In this document: in pieces, positions 13,247 through 16,182 of the stretch
Layout of the letters: the number at the start of each line of letters is the position of its first letter
Numbering within the stretch: the stretch's first letter is position 1
Assembly: GCA_031266495.1 (NCBI GenBank)
Contig: JAISAX010000900.1
Coordinates: 1 to 16,182, forward strand
Direction of reading: 5' to 3'
Length of the DNA: 16,182 bases
DNA from: Opitutaceae bacterium
Lineage (GTDB): Bacteria; Verrucomicrobiota; Verrucomicrobiae; Opitutales; Opitutaceae
Translations under genes and position numbers: made by a program
The notes under the pieces: generated by a model
What the model saw: the letters and a program-made list of their open reading frames with translations, nothing else
What the model was told of the DNA's origin: nothing
The model's database searches: none

Positions 13247-14416
13247 ATGCCCGCCGCCGGATTTCCCCGCGTTGCCTTGCTTGTCGAGACGTCCACCATG
13301 TGGGCGCGCTCCATCCTCGAAGGGGTCAACCGCTATCTGCGCAAGAGCAATTACTGGCAGGTTTTTCTGGAGCCGCACAGTGCCAGCGAGATCATCCGTC
13401 CGCCCGCGGGTTGGGTGGGCGAGGGGGTGATTGCCGACATCAAGCATCCTGTAATGGCCGAGGAGATACGATCGCTCGGGATCCCCGCGGTCAATGTCTC
13501 GCCGGTCACGTTTCCGGATTTCGCCTTTCCCACCGTGACGACGGATCACGACGCCTGCGCGCGCATGGTGGCGGAGTATTATTTCGGGCGTGGGTATGCT
13601 AATTTCGGATACCTGCATCTTGACGGCAACGCGTTTGACGCGGGTGTCATGGGGGAGTTTGGCAAGTGCGTGCGGCAGGGCGGGGGCGAGTTTTTCAGCA
13701 TCACGGTGAAGGATCGCATGTGGGGCGTGGCCGACTGGAATCTCAACATCCGGGCGCTGGCCGGCTGGCTGGAGCAATTGCCCAAGCCGGTGGGGTTGTT
13801 TTCGTGGGCGATCGGGCGCGAGGTGGTTCATGCGTGTCATCTCGCCAGGTTGCGGATGCCCGAGGAGGTGGCGTTGGTGATGGTTTCCGATGACGAGGTG
13901 TTTCTGGAGATTTCGCATATCCCGATGTCGGGCATCATCCATCCGGGAGCCGAGATCGGGCATCAGGCAGCGCGGATGCTCGACGGGCTGATGGCGCGCG
14001 GAAAAAGGAGGCCGCTCCGCAGGCCGCCTCGCGAATTGATTCCGCCGCAGGGCATCAGGACGCGGCAGTCGAGCGATGTGATGGCGATTGCCGATCCGGT
14101 GTTGCGCGCCGCGATTGCCTGGGCGCGGCAACATGCGGGCGAACCTGTGCAGGTGTCCGACATGGCGGCGCACGCGGGCATCTCGCGCCGGGCGCTGGAA
14201 CAGCGGTTTGCCAGGACGCTGGAGCGCAGCCCCGCGGACTACATCCGCGACATGCACCTGGCGCGGGCGAGGGATTTGTTGCGCGAGACGACGTTGCCCA
14301 TCCCGCAGGTGGCGGATGCGGCGGGTTTCGCGTCACCCGAATACATGGCGCGGTTTTTCCGCGCCCGGCTGGGCGTCTCGCCGTTGCGGTATCGGAAAAA
14401 AATTACAGCGCGTTGA
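13247..14416 (+). CDS. XylR-type transcriptional regulator (LacI-like sensor + AraC DNA-binding domain)
   Basis: A 389-residue regulator, close in length to E. coli XylR (392). The ATG at 13247-13249 (MPAAGFPRVALLVETS) is chosen; a GTG 36 bp upstream is the alternative. Residues ~6-270 are a periplasmic-binding-protein-like sugar sensor of the LacI/GalR type (VALLVETSTMWARSILEGV, PTVTTDHDACARMVAEYYF, VALVMVSDDEVFLE) without the LacI headpiece. Residues ~284-385 form the AraC/XylS domain with two helix-turn-helix units (VSDMAAHAGISRRALEQRF ~303-321 and IPQVADAAGFASPEYMARFF ~352-371). It probably senses a sugar released from the target glycan and activates locus B through the 27-bp repeats. It is divergent from the DUF4832 gene and ends 14 bp from the convergent lnt stop. 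No Shine-Dalgarno is visible. Confidence 0.92.
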   Translation: MPAAGFPRVALLVETSTMWARSILEGVNRYLRKSNYWQVFLEPHSASEIIRPPAGWVGEGVIADIKHPVMAEEIRSLGIPAVNVSPVTFPDFAFPTVTTDHDACARMVAEYYFGRGYANFGYLHLDGNAFDAGVMGEFGKCVRQGGGEFFSITVKDRMWGVADWNLNIRALAGWLEQLPKPVGLFSWAIGREVVHACHLARLRMPEEVALVMVSDDEVFLEISHIPMSGIIHPGAEIGHQAARMLDGLMARGKRRPLRRPPRELIPPQGIRTRQSSDVMAIADPVLRAAIAWARQHAGEPVQVSDMAAHAGISRRALEQRFARTLERSPADYIRDMHLARARDLLRETTLPIPQVADAAGFASPEYMARFFRARLGVSPLRYRKKITAR

Positions 14417-14430
14417 TGCGGGGATCACGA

Positions 14431-16182
14431 TCACGGGTTCCTGGCGGTCGCGCCTCCGGTGCGATGTGGCGAGGCGAGCCTTGGCGGCGGGGGGGGGAGG
14501 GGGAGGGAGGCGGGGGGGCGCGTTATCCGCCAGGCGAGCGCGGCCAGCAGGGCGCAGACGCCGATGAACCAGTCGCCCCGGAGCGCGTAGGGGCTTGGTT
14601 GCCCGATCCAGCGTGAATCGATGGAAATGTCGAGCGTGGCATGGCCGCGGAAATACACGGTGCCTTCCGCGGCGCGGGGTTCACGTTTGCCGGAGCCGGC
14701 GCGTGGTTGCGTGTGGACTACGCCGTCGGGCGTGCGGGTGAGTTCGGCGCGGATGGCGCCGTATTCGTCGATCCAGCCGCTCCAGCCGCTGTTGCCGGCG
14801 CGCAGGACGGGGCGGCGCATCTCCACGGCGCGAAGCACGGCGTTGGAGGCGTGTTGCCGCGCCGCGCCGCCTTCGCCAAACCAGCCGTTGTTGGTGTTGA
14901 CAACGAGGACGTCGGCGCCGGCCAGGACGCTCCGGCGCGCGAGGTCCGGGAAAATGTCTTCGTAGCAGATGAGGGGGCCGATTTGCACGGTGCGTCCGGC
15001 AAGTTCAAGGGGCAGGAGGGCGGGGGGGGTGGCGCCGCGGTGGAAGTCGTCGCCGACGGGCACGAATTTCCCGATCCATCCGATCAGGGGGCGGAGGGGC
15101 ACGTATTCGCCAAAGGGGACGAGTTTCCGTTTGGCATAAAATTTTTCGTGCAGGCCGTTCTCCGGATCAACGAGGAGCACGCCGTTGAACCATTGTTCGT
15201 TTTCCGTTTGCGGGTGTTCGATGACGATGGAGCCGAGCACGAGGGGGGCGGCGGCTTCGCGCACCAGCGCCTCGACCCAGTCCTGCATCGGTTTTTCGCC
15301 GCGCGTGGCCCAGGGCGTGGTGGCTTCGGGCCAGAGGATCACGTCGGGGCGCGTGGCCGCCGCCGCCAGCGTTTCCTCGCGCAGCACTTTGAGGATGCCG
15401 GGGCCTTCGGCGGAGTCCCACTTGAGGGTTTGCGGGATGGCGGGTTGCACGATGGCCACGCGGCCAAGCGGCACGGCGTGTTTGCCGCGGTTGAGCGCTT
15501 CGGGGATGAAGAGCGCGAGGCAGGCGATCAGCAAAAACAGCGCGGCCATGAATTCCTGCGAGCGTCGCGCCAGTCCGCGCGCTTTTTCGCACAACAGCCG
15601 GTGCGCGTAGGCCGCCGTGCCGATGTTGACGGCAATGAGCACAAACGACACGCCGCCCGCGCCTGTCCAGGCCGCGATTTGCAGGATGCTGGCGCGTTCC
15701 CATTGTGTCGCCGCCAGCGGTACCCAGGGAAAGCCGCTCAGGAACCAGGTGCGCGTCCATTCGATGACGACCCAGGCGCCGGCCAGGCCGAACATGGCGA
15801 GCAGGCGCACGGGCGTCGGACGTCCGGCCATGCGCGGCATCACCCAACGGGCGAGCGCAAACCATGAACCGACCCATGCGCCGATAACCGGCGCGAGCAG
15901 GAACAGGCCGAGCCAGGTGACGTTGTGCAGCCAGCCGAGGACGATCGTCCATGCCACGACCTGGGAGCCGAGTGTCGTCGCGAGCCAGGGTTTCCAGCGC
16001 GGCGAGTGGTAGGCCCAGAAGAGCGCGGGGGCCGCGAAGATGTAGGCGGCTTCGGGCGCGCGTCCGGGGGGGGACATCAGGATCGTCAAGAGGACGGTGA
16101 TGATGAACACGCTCGCCGCCGCGAGTGGCGTGGTGTGCCGCCGCCAGCAAGAGGGGGGGGGGGGGGGCGGGGGGGGGGGGGG
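14431..16182 (-). CDS. lnt: Apolipoprotein N-acyltransferase, 5' end beyond the window
   Basis: Lnt N-acylates the N-terminal Cys of lipoproteins in the inner membrane. Several membrane helices precede a nitrilase-like domain. Counting from the GTG at 16108-16110, the triad is Glu262 (ILWPEATTPW), Lys327 (YAKRKLVPFGEYVP) and Cys382 (PLICYEDIFPD), with Glu335 after PFG; NTNNGWFGEGG is also conserved. The frame stays open to the window edge (24 more codons). That extension reads as a run of prolines, SCWRRHTTP and LAAAS, and completes the first membrane helix (TPLAAASVFIITVLLTILM), so the true start is probably outside the window. After the last helix (WFIGVCALLAALAWRITR) there is a Pro-rich tail encoded by a second G-rich tract. 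Lnt is a housekeeping gene, probably unrelated to the cassettes. Confidence 0.93.
   Translation of the reverse strand, partial: PPPPPPPPPPSCWRRHTTPLAAASVFIITVLLTILMSPPGRAPEAAYIFAAPALFWAYHSPRWKPWLATTLGSQVVAWTIVLGWLHNVTWLGLFLLAPVIGAWVGSWFALARWVMPRMAGRPTPVRLLAMFGLAGAWVVIEWTRTWFLSGFPWVPLAATQWERASILQIAAWTGAGGVSFVLIAVNIGTAAYAHRLLCEKARGLARRSQEFMAALFLLIACLALFIPEALNRGKHAVPLGRVAIVQPAIPQTLKWDSAEGPGILKVLREETLAAAATRPDVILWPEATTPWATRGEKPMQDWVEALVREAAAPLVLGSIVIEHPQTENEQWFNGVLLVDPENGLHEKFYAKRKLVPFGEYVPLRPLIGWIGKFVPVGDDFHRGATPPALLPLELAGRTVQIGPLICYEDIFPDLARRSVLAGADVLVVNTNNGWFGEGGAARQHASNAVLRAVEMRRPVLRAGNSGWSGWIDEYGAIRAELTRTPDGVVHTQPRAGSGKREPRAAEGTVYFRGHATLDISIDSRWIGQPSPYALRGDWFIGVCALLAALAWRITRPPASLPLPPPPPRLASPHRTGGATARNP
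14489..14519. repeat. G-rich tract in the 3' end of lnt
   Basis: A G9 run and further G3-G7 runs encode the tail LPLPPPPPR on the minus strand. It lies after the last membrane helix, so a frameshift here would change only a dispensable-looking tail. Confidence 0.85.
16153..16182. repeat. G15-C-G14 tract at the window edge
   Basis: On the lnt coding strand it reads as ten consecutive Pro codons in frame. The sequence ends inside the run, so the full length is unknown. This may mark a contig break. Confidence 0.85.

Noticed and set aside
12707..14257. A 516-codon leftward open frame across the regulator and DUF4832 genes
   Set aside because: It overlaps two well-supported genes, is Arg/His/Pro-rich, and runs through the poly-G tract.

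Overview
The window suggests a high-GC verrucomicrobial genome, most likely Opitutaceae (inferred from gene content, no search run). The hallmarks are type-II-like pseudopilins with degenerate H-X9-DG motifs, PEP-CTERM surface proteins carrying a DNRLRE carbohydrate-binding-like domain, clan GH-A type glycoside hydrolases, a XylR-type regulator (sugar-sensor domain fused to an AraC DNA-binding domain), and start codons without Shine-Dalgarno sequences.

Layout. Locus A (115-4486, leftward) reads in transcription order: DNRLRE/PEP-CTERM protein, pseudopilin, alpha/beta hydrolase, GH39-like glycoside hydrolase. A 475-bp divergent intergenic region (4487-4961) holds a promoter, a near-perfect palindrome, a long polypyrimidine tract and a potentially structured leader. 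A rightward gene for a membrane protein with a helical-repeat C-terminus (4962-7214) follows. Locus B (7326-13068, leftward) reads: DUF4832-like TIM-barrel protein, pseudopilin, DNRLRE/PEP-CTERM protein, large secreted GH-A hydrolase. The XylR/AraC-type regulator (13247-14416) is divergent from locus B. The apolipoprotein N-acyltransferase gene lnt (14431 to the right edge) converges on it and is cut by the window end.

How it fits together. Loci A and B are two versions of one cassette: a pseudopilin, a DNRLRE PEP-CTERM protein and a secreted glycan hydrolase. In locus B the regulator is probably tied to its targets by a perfect 27-bp repeat. One copy lies in front of the pseudopilin/PEP-CTERM/GH operon and the other in the DUF4832-regulator intergenic region. 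Each copy contains two TTTGCG half-sites exactly 21 bp apart, the usual geometry of an AraC-family operator, and each sits just upstream of a similarly spaced -35/-10 pair. This reads as a sugar-responsive, surface-displayed glycan-degradation regulon.

Other oddities. Both pseudopilin genes carry repetitive or palindromic DNA in the part encoding the cleaved leader peptide: a 7-bp tandem repeat plus hairpin in one, a 39-bp perfect palindrome plus a 22-bp palindrome in the other. Long poly-G/poly-C tracts (up to 16 bases) sit in most intergenic gaps and at both ends of lnt. No RNA genes, CRISPR arrays, transposases or convincing intrinsic terminators were found.
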